DNA of 22,819 bases, from positions 1 to 22,819 of the forward strand of contig JAKITM010000035.1 in NCBI GenBank assembly GCA_021648045.1. The letters run 5' to 3'. Made by a program: the position numbers and the translations under genes. The stretch is from Lysobacterales bacterium (GTDB lineage Bacteria; Pseudomonadota; Gammaproteobacteria; Xanthomonadales; SZUA-36). How positions within the stretch are numbered: the first letter of the stretch is position 1; each line of letters starts with the position of its first letter. Below, piece after piece: positions 16,182 to 22,819 of this stretch. Below the pieces are notes generated by a model, which ran no database searches, was not told where the DNA came from, and was given only the letters and a program-made list of their open reading frames with translations.

Positions 16182-17253
16182 ACTGAGGTGCTTGTAGGCG
16201 GTTGCCGCTGAACTCATGTACAGCCGCCACCAGGCAAGCCAGGTGTTCTGGCGGCACATCGGGAGTAATGCCATGCCCGAGATTGAAAACATGCCCCGGC
16301 CCGCCACCAAAATCGTCCAGCGTTTGTTTCACATAACGGCGGATAGTCTCCGGATTGGTCAGCAGAATGGCAGGATCCATATTACCCTGCAGGGCGATTC
16401 GGTCACCACAAAAACCCCGTGCTTCTGTTAACCGCATAGTCCAGTCAACTCCGGCCGCATCACAGCCACTGTCGGCAATTACCCCAAGTCGGTGGCCACA
16501 GCCTTTGCTAAACAGGATTACGGGCACCCGGCGACCTTCATTCTCGCGGATTAAACCGCCAATAATGCGTTGCATATAAGCGAGGGAAAACTCTTGGTAT
16601 TCGGCCCACGGCAGTGCTCCGCCCCAGGTGTCAAAAATTTGCACGGCCTGTGCGCCGGCACGAATCTGTGCATTCAGGTAGTCAGTGACCGCGTCTGCCA
16701 ACTTCCCAAGCAGCAGATGGGCAACATCAGGTTGTTCGAATATCAGTGCTTTAGCGCGCGCCCAAGTTTTGCTGCTACTGCCTTCAATCATATAAGTTGC
16801 CAGTGTCCACGGACTACCGGAAAAACCAATTAGCGGCACTTTACCTGCGAGTGCTTGGCGAATTTTTTTAACCGCAGCCATGACATAAGGCAGGTCATCT
16901 TCCGGGTCAATGGCTGGCAGGTTTTTAATATCACTGGCAGAGCGTAACGGCCGCTCGAATGAAGGCCCCTCGCCAGTGGTGAAGTTGAGGCCCAGGCCCA
17001 TGGCATCGGGAATCGTAAGGATATCTGAAAATAATATGGCGGCATCTAACGGAAATCGCCTGAGTGGCTGTAAAGTCACTTCACAAGCTAGCTCCGGATT
17101 CGTACACAGCGCCATAAAACTACCGGCTTCTGCTCTTAACTGCCGATATTCTGGCAAATAGCGACCAGCCTGGCGCATGATCCAGACAGGCGTGTAGTCG
17201 GTTTGTTGGCGGCTGAGCGCGCGTAAAAAAGTGTCATTTATTAAGCTAGTCAT
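16171..17253 (-). CDS. hemE: Uroporphyrinogen decarboxylase
   Basis: Cytoplasmic enzyme of heme synthesis that removes four acetate carboxyls from uroporphyrinogen III to give coproporphyrinogen III. Its 360 residues are typical. The substrate-binding motif RQAGRYLPEYR (R27-R37) and the catalytic aspartate D77 in FSDILTIPDAMG are present, as are GFSGSPWTLATYMIEG and the C-terminal NLGHGITPDVPPEH. It lies 20 bp downstream of aroB and probably belongs to the same transcript. Its stop overlaps the 3' end of the convergent sensor kinase gene by 11 bp, so no separate terminator lies between them. Confidence 0.97.
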   Translation of the reverse strand: MTSLINDTFLRALSRQQTDYTPVWIMRQAGRYLPEYRQLRAEAGSFMALCTNPELACEVTLQPLRRFPLDAAILFSDILTIPDAMGLGLNFTTGEGPSFERPLRSASDIKNLPAIDPEDDLPYVMAAVKKIRQALAGKVPLIGFSGSPWTLATYMIEGSSSKTWARAKALIFEQPDVAHLLLGKLADAVTDYLNAQIRAGAQAVQIFDTWGGALPWAEYQEFSLAYMQRIIGGLIRENEGRRVPVILFSKGCGHRLGVIADSGCDAAGVDWTMRLTEARGFCGDRIALQGNMDPAILLTNPETIRRYVKQTLDDFGGGPGHVFNLGHGITPDVPPEHLACLVAAVHEFSGNRLQAPQFTL

Positions 17254-17273
17254 GGTTGTTTTCCGTAATCGGG

Positions 17274-18344
17274 TTATTGGCGCAGAACTGCATAAAGATC
17301 GGTATCGCTAACCTGAGTATGTATAAGCGCCTGCCCTATAGATTTGAGCAGAATAAATCGATATTCGCCACCCAGATTTTTTTTATCTAGGCACATATTA
17401 TTAATTAAATCAGCCGCGGTGGGTAGTTCAGAATCGGTCCCAGGTAAACCCAGTACAGCGCATAGTCGCGACAGGCGCTGCTCGGAATCTCCGCTATCCA
17501 GACCCAACCGGGTACTCAGTCTAGCTGCCAAAACCATACCTATGGCAACAGCCTCGCCGTGCAGCCATTGTTTGTACTCGGTTGCGGTTTCAATAGCATG
17601 GGCAAAGGTATGACCAAAATTCAGCAAGGCTCTTTGGCCTTGCTCCAGTTCATCGGCAGCCACCACTGCAGCTTTGGCATTTACGGATTTAATCACGGCC
17701 TGCATTATGCTTTCGGGCATTCTGGCATTCAGCGAGCTGGCCTGTTGCTCTAGCCAGTCAAAAAAGTGGCTATCGCCAATCGCGCCATATTTAATCACTT
17801 CAGCTAGGCCGGCCCGATACTCGCGATCTGGCAGGGTATGGAGGGTGTCACAATCTATGATGACTGTGTGTGGCTGGTGGAATGCGCCCAATAAGTTTTT
17901 TCCGGCGCTATGATTAATGCCAGTTTTTCCACCGACTGAGGCATCAACCTGAGCCAGCAGTGTCGTTGGTATTTGAATAATATCAATGCCACGCATCCAA
18001 CTGGCAGCAGCGAAACCCGCCAGATCGCCAATAACGCCGCCGCCAAGGGCAATAATGCAAGTGTCGCGCCCGGCTTTCATGGCGGCGAGTTTATCCGTTA
18101 CTCGTTGCCACTGTTCTAGGGTTTTATACTGCTCACCATCGGGGAGGATAATCTGCTCGTGGGTGTCTCCTGGCAGGGCTTTTGTTAGTGCATCGAGGTA
18201 GAGTGGTGCAACGGTCTCGTTGCTAACAATTAAGAACCTGCGATTTTCGAGTAAGCGGGACCAGAGAGCAGGGTTATTGAGGATGCCCTGACCGATATAA
18301 ACCGGATAATTGCGGCTACGGGTTTGTACTTCAATAACTTCCAT
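17274..18344 (-). CDS. aroB: 3-dehydroquinate synthase
   Basis: Second step of the shikimate pathway: NAD+- and metal-dependent cyclisation of DAHP to 3-dehydroquinate in the cytoplasm. The protein is 356 residues, the usual length. Motifs include DGEQYKTLEQW, ALGGGVIGDLAGFAAASWMR, IPTTLLAQVDASVGGKTGIN and GAFHQP. The Zn ligands are visible as the Glu of AEVIKYGAIGD and the His residues of NFGHTFAHAIE and WLHGEAVAIGM. It follows aroK by 17 bp, the standard gammaproteobacterial arrangement. Confidence 0.97.
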   Translation of the reverse strand: MEVIEVQTRSRNYPVYIGQGILNNPALWSRLLENRRFLIVSNETVAPLYLDALTKALPGDTHEQIILPDGEQYKTLEQWQRVTDKLAAMKAGRDTCIIALGGGVIGDLAGFAAASWMRGIDIIQIPTTLLAQVDASVGGKTGINHSAGKNLLGAFHQPHTVIIDCDTLHTLPDREYRAGLAEVIKYGAIGDSHFFDWLEQQASSLNARMPESIMQAVIKSVNAKAAVVAADELEQGQRALLNFGHTFAHAIETATEYKQWLHGEAVAIGMVLAARLSTRLGLDSGDSEQRLSRLCAVLGLPGTDSELPTAADLINNMCLDKKNLGGEYRFILLKSIGQALIHTQVSDTDLYAVLRQ

Positions 18345-18361
18345 TGCTTGTTTCCGAGTTG

Positions 18362-18898
18362 CTATAAACCTGATTCATCTAGGTACTGATTAATCGCGCG
18401 CAGCACGGTTGAAGCCATTTCGGCACTATGGCGCCGATCGGTATGTACCGTAATATCTGCGAGTGCCTGGTAAATGGGGTCGCGTTGGGTGAATAAATCG
18501 GTCAGTACCTGTTGCCGATCCGGTACGCTCAGCAGGGGTCTTTTTTTATCCATCTGCAGTCTTTGGAGTTGCTGCTCAACGGTGGTTTTCAGATAGATGA
18601 TGATTCCATTACGCGTCATTCGTTGCCGGTTTTCTTCTATCAGCACCACCCCGCCACCGGTTGCCAGCACAATTTCGCGGCGTTGCAGTAATTTTTCTAA
18701 TTGGGCCGATTCACGCTTGCGGAAACCTTCTTCGCCCTCAATATCAAAAATAGTTGCGATATCAACACCCGTTTGTCGCTCCAGCTCAGCATCACAGTCG
18801 ATAAAATCCCTGTGCAGTTTTTGCGCAAGTTTTTTACCTACCGTGGTCTTTCCGGCACCCATTGAGCCAATGAGAATGATACTTTGACTAAATTTCAC
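18362..18898 (-). CDS. aroK: Shikimate kinase
   Basis: Phosphorylates shikimate with ATP, the fifth step of aromatic amino acid synthesis. The 178-residue protein has a Walker A motif GSMGAGKTT at 11-19, shikimate-binding D34 and D36 in FIDCDAELERQTG, the GGGVV loop, and an LxxR-type lid around KKRPLLSVPDR. The start codon is GTG at 18898; no in-frame ATG lies close enough to keep the P-loop, and only a weak AGG is upstream. It is the first gene of aroK-aroB-hemE and is divergent from xrtH across 68 bp. In many relatives pilQ precedes aroK; here it does not. Confidence 0.96.
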   Translation of the reverse strand: MKFSQSIILIGSMGAGKTTVGKKLAQKLHRDFIDCDAELERQTGVDIATIFDIEGEEGFRKRESAQLEKLLQRREIVLATGGGVVLIEENRQRMTRNGIIIYLKTTVEQQLQRLQMDKKRPLLSVPDRQQVLTDLFTQRDPIYQALADITVHTDRRHSAEMASTVLRAINQYLDESGL

Positions 18899-18966
18899 TA
18901 ATTTTTATACCTACTGGTGTATAACTCCGTTACCATACAGCAACTTGAATTGATTTTGGGCTGGAA

Positions 18967-19494
18967 ATGATCCGATTTTTTGTATTATTTGTAATTTTAT
19001 TGGTTGGTCTGTTTACTCTGGAAATTTTACAGCCTGTTCAGGATTACATTATCTCACCCTTTACCAGTGTTTTGGCTAATATCAGCGTTTTTTTAATTCA
19101 GCTGTTTGATGACCAGGTAATTGCCAGTGGACGGGTGATCCGCAGCTTGGAAAACGGTTTTGCGGTTGAAATCCAGGCCGGTTGCAACGGTGTTGAGGCT
19201 GTCATCATTCTTTTTGCTGCTCTATTTGCCTTTCCAGCACCGTTTAAAAATAAAATGATCGGTTTTTTCTGGGGCTTTTTGGCGATACAACTGCTCAATT
19301 TGGTGCGGATTATTTCCTTGTTTTACTTAGGGCAGTGGAGTGACACCGCATTTCGCTGGTTCCACCTGTATTTGTGGCAGGCGTTAATCATACTCGATGC
19401 TTTGGTGGTTTGGCTGATCTGGCTGCGCACCTTGCCGGAAAACAAAAACCAAGCAACTGATGATTCTCCCAAGCCAATACCTGAAGAAGTTTGA
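18967..19494 (+). CDS. xrtH: Exosortase of the XrtH type (archaeosortase/exosortase family)
   Basis: Multi-pass inner-membrane cysteine transpeptidase-like enzyme expected to cut proteins carrying a C-terminal sorting signal (IPTLxxWG-CTERM for XrtH). The 175-residue protein shows about five hydrophobic segments and the family catalytic triad: C73 in AGCNGVEA, R114 in NLVRIISLFY, and H133 in WFHLYLWQ. The small size and these motif contexts fit XrtH better than the large XrtA-type exosortases. The hydrophilic, acidic tail (from about 155) is cytoplasmic-looking. No protein in this window carries a recognisable sorting tail, so substrates must be elsewhere. The ribosome binding site is weak. 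The family call is strong; the XrtH subclass is probable. Confidence 0.88.
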   Translation: MIRFFVLFVILLVGLFTLEILQPVQDYIISPFTSVLANISVFLIQLFDDQVIASGRVIRSLENGFAVEIQAGCNGVEAVIILFAALFAFPAPFKNKMIGFFWGFLAIQLLNLVRIISLFYLGQWSDTAFRWFHLYLWQALIILDALVVWLIWLRTLPENKNQATDDSPKPIPEEV

Positions 19495-19599
19495 GCACGC
19501 TAGTCTGATTGTAGTTGTTGGCATAAGTGTCGAAATTTGTCATCTAAACAAACACAGCAATACCAGAAGCTCGGCTCGATGGCCTTAAAGTTGAGCCAG

Positions 19600-19629
19600 A
19601 ACGCCATCAACTCTGGATGGGCGTTTTGG
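19600..19629 (+). terminator. Hairpin downstream of xrtH
   Basis: AACGCCATC (19600-19608) pairs with GATGGGCGTT (19616-19625) with one bulged base and a 7-nt loop, followed by TTGG. A smaller GGCTC/GAGCC hairpin (19573-19577, 19593-19597) lies just before it. The T-tract is short, so this is a weak terminator candidate between the convergent xrtH and DUF4426 genes. Confidence 0.4.
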
Positions 19630-19643
19630 GTATCAGCGCGGGT

Positions 19644-20108
19644 TTATCTTTCAGTAAAAAACTGCTGACGAAAATTCAGGTTCAGAGCTTTAGTTTCACC
19701 ATCCGGTATTATTTTAACCTGAAAGCTGAAGGTTTCTTCATTGTTGATGCGAAACTCACCCAAGTAATAGATGGCACCAGGGTCGTTGTCAGCGTGCGTG
19801 GGTTCACTCACTTCGCGCAACTGAATTTGCCGCCGCTGGCCCGTTAGGTTGGTAGCCGCTGCTGTAACTGTCGCGTGGACAGGACGGGTAGTTTCACCGG
19901 TTTTTTTCAATACGGTTATATTCAACAGTGCCCGACTACCCGAACGCAAAATATTATTGGCCTTGGCAACCTGGGGTGGTAACAGCTGTGTATTCAGGGC
20001 GTTGTAATGCACCACATAATCGCCGAAATCCTGAGATTGCTGGGCTGTTAGCACACCACTAAAGAGCAAAAGTAGGCAAGCTGTGAGGGTTTTAAAGCTC
20101 ATGTTCAT
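19644..20108 (-). CDS. DUF4426 family secreted protein
   Basis: A 154-residue protein of unknown function. The start is taken as the ATG at 20108 because AAGGAG (20121-20116) lies seven bases upstream; an in-frame ATG 12 codons earlier has no such site. The N-terminus is a signal peptide (MNMSFKTLTACLLLLFSGVL, cleavage near LTA-QQ), so it is periplasmic or exported. The mature part begins FGDYVVHYNALNTQLLPPQV and contains SRALLNITVLKK and GEFRINNEETFSFQVKI, which match the DUF4426 family seen near yggT and proC in pseudomonads. No catalytic motif and no C-terminal sorting signal are visible. Confidence 0.85.
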   Translation of the reverse strand: MNMSFKTLTACLLLLFSGVLTAQQSQDFGDYVVHYNALNTQLLPPQVAKANNILRSGSRALLNITVLKKTGETTRPVHATVTAAATNLTGQRRQIQLREVSEPTHADNDPGAIYYLGEFRINNEETFSFQVKIIPDGETKALNLNFRQQFFTER

Positions 20109-20177
20109 TATGCTTCTCCTTGTTTGAAGGCTTAGCCAATACACTTGTAATGGAACTTGAAATGGTCACAGCCTTAT

Positions 20178-20708
20178 CTAGTAGCCTAGCAGAAGGCGTA
20201 GGAAATGTATTGTAATCAAGGCAATAACTGCTGAAAAATCAAAACCACCAGAGCTCGGCAGGAACTTTCTTATAGGTATCAGCAGTGGCTCGGTTAACTG
20301 GTAGACCAGTGGAATTATAGGGTGTTTGAAGGATTGCCCCACCCAGCTGAGAATGATGCTGATAATAATTAGAATACTGTAGAGGCTGAGCAGAACCTGC
20401 AACACACGAATGATACTGCGCGCAGCAATCAGCATCGGAGTGCTTGCCATCGGGTCCCATAAGGTCACGATAATTGTAGTACACAGAATAAATAATAACA
20501 GGCAGGCACTATCCAACCGCCCCCAAGCAGGCAGCGCTTTCCTCAATGGCTTCACTAGCGGGTCGGTTATCATAATCAATAACTGAACCAACGGGTTGTG
20601 GTAATCGGCTTTTACCCACTGCAACAGTAAGCGTAATAGCAAAGAGATTGAGTAAAATGTCAGCAGGATCTCAAATAGCCAACTACCTGCATTTTGCAAG
20701 TTGTTCAT
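20178..20708 (-). CDS. yggT: YggT family membrane protein
   Basis: Integral inner-membrane protein of 176 residues with two repeated YGGT units. Each has the pattern of a TM helix, then SLLLRLLLQWVKADYHNPLV or IIISIILSWVGQSFKHPIIP, then a DPLVKPLRKALP or EPLLIPIRKFLP amphipathic segment. The family's function is not settled; roles in osmotic or division-related processes have been proposed. Its ATG overlaps the proC stop by four bases (ATGA), so it is translationally coupled to proC. Confidence 0.93.
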   Translation of the reverse strand: MNNLQNAGSWLFEILLTFYSISLLLRLLLQWVKADYHNPLVQLLIMITDPLVKPLRKALPAWGRLDSACLLLFILCTTIIVTLWDPMASTPMLIAARSIIRVLQVLLSLYSILIIISIILSWVGQSFKHPIIPLVYQLTEPLLIPIRKFLPSSGGFDFSAVIALITIHFLRLLLGY

Positions 20709-21526
20709 GCGCTGGTTCCGGATAGTTCGCGCGCACGATCACGCGCGGTAAGAACAGCCTGTTTAAAGATAGCATCACAGCTGGCCTCATCGAGTACAGC
20801 AATCGCTGCCGCAGTTGTTCCACCGGGCGAAGTGACTTGTCGGCGTAGCTCGCTAACATCGGTATTTTCCTGCTGTGCCAGCTTGCCTGAGCCAACAACG
20901 GTATGCAGCGCAAGCTGGGTAGCGGTATCAAAGTCCAATCCGGCGGCCACCCCGGCATCACGCATGGATTCGATTAAATAAAACACATAGGCAGGCCCGC
21001 TACCGGAAACTGCAGTGACTGCATCTATTAGGTTTTCCTTGTCTATCCAGATAACCTGACCGACGGTGGAAAGAATGTCCTGCGCCTGCTGGCGGTGTTT
21101 TTGCTGGCACTGCTTGTTAGCAAATACACCGGTGATGCCTGCACCAATAATAGCTGGGAGATTTGGCATGGCTCTAATAATTGTCGCTTTGCGCCCAATC
21201 TCGGTTTCGATTGTCTGGCAAGTTGTTCCGGCGGCAACAGAAATTAGTAATTGCTCTGTTTGCAGATTGTCCTTGAGTTGCTGGAGTACGAGAGGAATGA
21301 TTTGCGGCTTAACTGCAAGCACGATAGTTTCGGCGCCGGCGATTGCGTCGCGGCCGTTGGTAAAAGTTTTAACCTGAAATTGGGATTCCAATTCGGCGCG
21401 GCCGGCTTTCATGGGCTCTGCAACGCTGATAGAAAGCGATTGCCCGGCTGTTGATTCGCGCGCCAGCAAGCCGCCGATGATTGCTCTGGCCATATTACCA
21501 CCACCAATAAAACAAATATTACTCAT
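20705..21526 (-). CDS. proC: Pyrroline-5-carboxylate reductase
   Basis: Last step of proline synthesis: reduces 1-pyrroline-5-carboxylate with NAD(P)H. The 273-residue protein has the N-terminal Rossmann motif FIGGGNMARAIIGGL, the cofactor-side segment VLAVKPQI, and the substrate/dimer motifs VSGSGPAYVFYLIE and QVTSPGGTTAAAI. The start is supported by GGAGA upstream. It is the middle gene of yggS-proC-yggT, 24 bp after yggS and overlapping yggT by four bases. Confidence 0.97.
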   Translation of the reverse strand: MSNICFIGGGNMARAIIGGLLARESTAGQSLSISVAEPMKAGRAELESQFQVKTFTNGRDAIAGAETIVLAVKPQIIPLVLQQLKDNLQTEQLLISVAAGTTCQTIETEIGRKATIIRAMPNLPAIIGAGITGVFANKQCQQKHRQQAQDILSTVGQVIWIDKENLIDAVTAVSGSGPAYVFYLIESMRDAGVAAGLDFDTATQLALHTVVGSGKLAQQENTDVSELRRQVTSPGGTTAAAIAVLDEASCDAIFKQAVLTARDRARELSGTSA

Positions 21527-21550
21527 GTCGGGTTCTCCAATGTATAGGTA

Positions 21551-22234
21551 TTACTCTCTGGGGCCGAATAATGCAGTTCCTACTCTAACCATGGTGCTGC
21601 CAGTTGTAATTGCGGTTTCCAAATCTGTAGACATGCCTAGCGAGAGGGTGTCAATATTTCGGAATTCCGCTTGTAGGTATCTAAATAAGCCAGCCATTTT
21701 TTCTAAACTGTGAAGCTGTTCATGCGCGGGTTTTCCCGGATCAGGAATCGCCATTAAGCCCCGCAGACGAAGTCCGGGCAACTCTGCTACTAGTGCCGAA
21801 AGCGGTATTAGGTCAACCGCGGAAATACCGCGTTTTTGTATTTCGTTATCAATGTTAATCTGTAACAAGATGTTAAGCGGCGCAAGTTCGCTAGGCCTAT
21901 GTGCGGACAGGCGTTGTAACAACCTGGCTGAATCAACACTTTGAACCCAGTCAAAATGGGCTGCAATCTTAGCGCTTTTATTGCTTTGAATCGGACCGAT
22001 AAAGTGCCACTCAATCGCAAGGTCAGCTAGTTCTGCCTGTTTAGTCAGCGCTTCCTGCAGGTAGCTTTCACCGAATGCTGTTTGCCCCAAATTATGTAAT
22101 GTGCGGATTTTGTTAGCGGATTGCTTTTTACTGACAGCCAGAAGCTTGACCGTACCAGCTGGCCTACTGGCTGCCGCGCTAGCCAGGGTTATTCGCCGGA
22201 TTGTGGCGTGATAGGAGCAAGAAATATCGGACAT
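21551..22234 (-). CDS. yggS: YggS/PROSC family PLP-binding homeostasis protein
   Basis: Cytoplasmic pyridoxal-phosphate-binding protein that affects PLP homeostasis and amino acid metabolism; it has no established enzymatic reaction. At 227 residues it is a standard single-domain TIM barrel. The PLP lysine is K36 in LLAVSKKQ. Other family motifs are FGESYLQEA, WHFIGPIQSNKSAKIAAHFD, LLQINIDNEIQKRG and LSLGMSTDLETAITTGSTMVR with VGTALFG. It is the first gene of its cluster and is divergent from pilT. Confidence 0.96.
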   Translation of the reverse strand: MSDISCSYHATIRRITLASAAASRPAGTVKLLAVSKKQSANKIRTLHNLGQTAFGESYLQEALTKQAELADLAIEWHFIGPIQSNKSAKIAAHFDWVQSVDSARLLQRLSAHRPSELAPLNILLQINIDNEIQKRGISAVDLIPLSALVAELPGLRLRGLMAIPDPGKPAHEQLHSLEKMAGLFRYLQAEFRNIDTLSLGMSTDLETAITTGSTMVRVGTALFGPRE

Positions 22235-22250
22235 TTCAACTCAAAAGGAT

Positions 22251-22311
22251 TAAAGTATTGTCATTGATGCTTACAAGTTACAGTATATAACTAAAGTATA
22301 TCGCTAAAGTA
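22251..22311. repeat. Three TAAAGTA repeats between yggS and pilT
   Basis: TAAAGTA occurs at 22251-22257, 22292-22298 and 22305-22311; the last two are part of CTAAAGTA copies 13 bp apart. The region is AT-rich and also contains CAGTATATAA. The repeats lie in the 194-bp divergent intergenic region, so they might be regulator sites or only a compositional effect. Confidence 0.4.
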
Positions 22312-22352
22312 ATGGATTACAGGGATGCCCGAGCAAAGTTTGCGATTTCTTC

Positions 22353-22358
22353 TATAAT
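22353..22358 (+). promoter_or_regulatory. Putative -10 element for pilT
   Basis: A perfect TATAAT lies 71 bp before the pilT ATG with no convincing -35. A small hairpin, CGTCTGA/TCAGGCG (22393-22399 and 22403-22409, one G-T wobble), would fall in the leader. Confidence 0.4.
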
Positions 22359-22428
22359 ATAAAAATAGAATGCAAATACGGGCAGTAAGCAGCGTCTGAA
22401 GATCAGGCGTAGACACTGAGGGAAGCAG

Positions 22429-22819
22429 ATGGATATTAATGAACTACTCGCCTTTTCGGTAAAGAATAAGGCCTCCGATTTACACTTGTCCGCGGGTATG
22501 CCGCCACTCATTCGTGTAGACGGAGATATCCGGCGACTGGATTTACCATCGCTGGAAAACAAGGACCTTCTGGAACTGGTTTACAGTACTCTGAATGATC
22601 ATCAACGGCGTGATTTTGAAGCTAACTTGGAAATAGATTATTCATATTCTGTTCCTGAGGTTGCACGGTTCCGGGTTAACGCCTACCACCAAGATCGTGG
22701 AATTGGCGCCGCCTTCCGCACCATTCCTACAGATATAATGACACTGGAAGACCTTCAGGCGCCACCGATATTTAAAGATATTATCAATGTGCCCCGTGGT
22801 CTTGTGTTGGTAACCGGCC
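22429..22819 (+). CDS. pilT: Twitching motility ATPase PilT (5' part, truncated by window edge)
   Basis: Hexameric cytoplasmic ATPase that powers type IV pilus retraction. The ATG at 22429 is preceded by GAGGGA. The 130 visible codons read MDINELLAFSVKNKASDLHL, then SAGMPPLIRVDGDIRRL, the characteristic PilT N-terminus. They continue through the N-terminal PAS-like domain (RFRVNAYHQDRGIGAAFRTI) to PRGLVLVTG, the first residues of the Walker A loop, where the window ends. The frame is open to the last base, so nothing suggests a broken gene. The yggS-pilT divergent arrangement is common in pseudomonads and relatives. Confidence 0.95.
   Translation, partial: MDINELLAFSVKNKASDLHLSAGMPPLIRVDGDIRRLDLPSLENKDLLELVYSTLNDHQRRDFEANLEIDYSYSVPEVARFRVNAYHQDRGIGAAFRTIPTDIMTLEDLQAPPIFKDIINVPRGLVLVTG

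Noticed and set aside
19644..20108. DUF4426 protein as an XrtH substrate because it is secreted and neighbouring
   Set aside because: Its C-terminus ends NLNFRQQFFTER with no sorting motif, transmembrane segment or basic tail, so it cannot be a CTERM substrate.
1..22819. CRISPR array, prophage, insertion sequence, tRNA or rRNA
   Set aside because: No regularly spaced direct repeats, transposase or phage-like proteins, or tRNA/rRNA signatures were seen on either strand.

Overview
The window looks like a chromosomal segment of a gammaproteobacterium with balanced base composition, probably a marine or environmental lineage related to the Cellvibrionales/Pseudomonadales. This rests on the pilT-yggS-proC-yggT-DUF4426 block, the aroK-aroB and hemE genes, a FadE of the E. 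coli type and an XrtH-type exosortase; the exact taxon is inference. I see no phage genes, transposases, CRISPR arrays, tRNA or rRNA genes.

Left part (1-4600, plus strand): a bacterioferritin gene is followed by sufT (Fe-S maturation) and a strong imperfect inverted repeat. A cobalamin riboswitch with its own promoter then controls btuB, the outer-membrane B12 receptor. The riboswitch leader contains a segment complementary to the btuB Shine-Dalgarno sequence, which suggests control of translation. A perfect terminator-like hairpin separates btuB from apbE, a lipoprotein flavin transferase. A second hairpin lies between the convergent apbE and fadE.

Middle (4600-16200): fadE (membrane-anchored acyl-CoA dehydrogenase, minus strand) is divided by a 353-bp regulatory gap from a plus-strand pair. 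That pair is a SEC-C/TPR/GT41 O-GlcNAc-transferase-like protein and an abutting TetR regulator. Next come a GTP-type PEP carboxykinase (pckG) and a very large sensor kinase with 14 propeller repeats, Y_Y_Y, TM, GAF-like, HisKA and HATPase regions and a degraded receiver-like tail. FadE and PckG fit growth on fatty acids or other gluconeogenic substrates.

Right part (16170-22819): a minus-strand aroK-aroB-hemE cluster, a divergent xrtH exosortase gene, a minus-strand yggS-proC-yggT-DUF4426 cluster, and the beginning of pilT on the plus strand, cut by the window edge. Compared with the Pseudomonas aeruginosa order as I remember it, the damX-like/gltBD genes are absent between aroB and hemE, and metXW are absent between yggT and DUF4426. 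xrtH lies where the two blocks meet.

Most genes are ordinary housekeeping. The best candidates for a second look are the SEC-C/GT41-TetR pair, the receiver-degenerate propeller kinase, the xrtH locus, the riboswitch leader, and the palindrome abutting the fadE promoter. I found nothing I can defend as a wholly new system.
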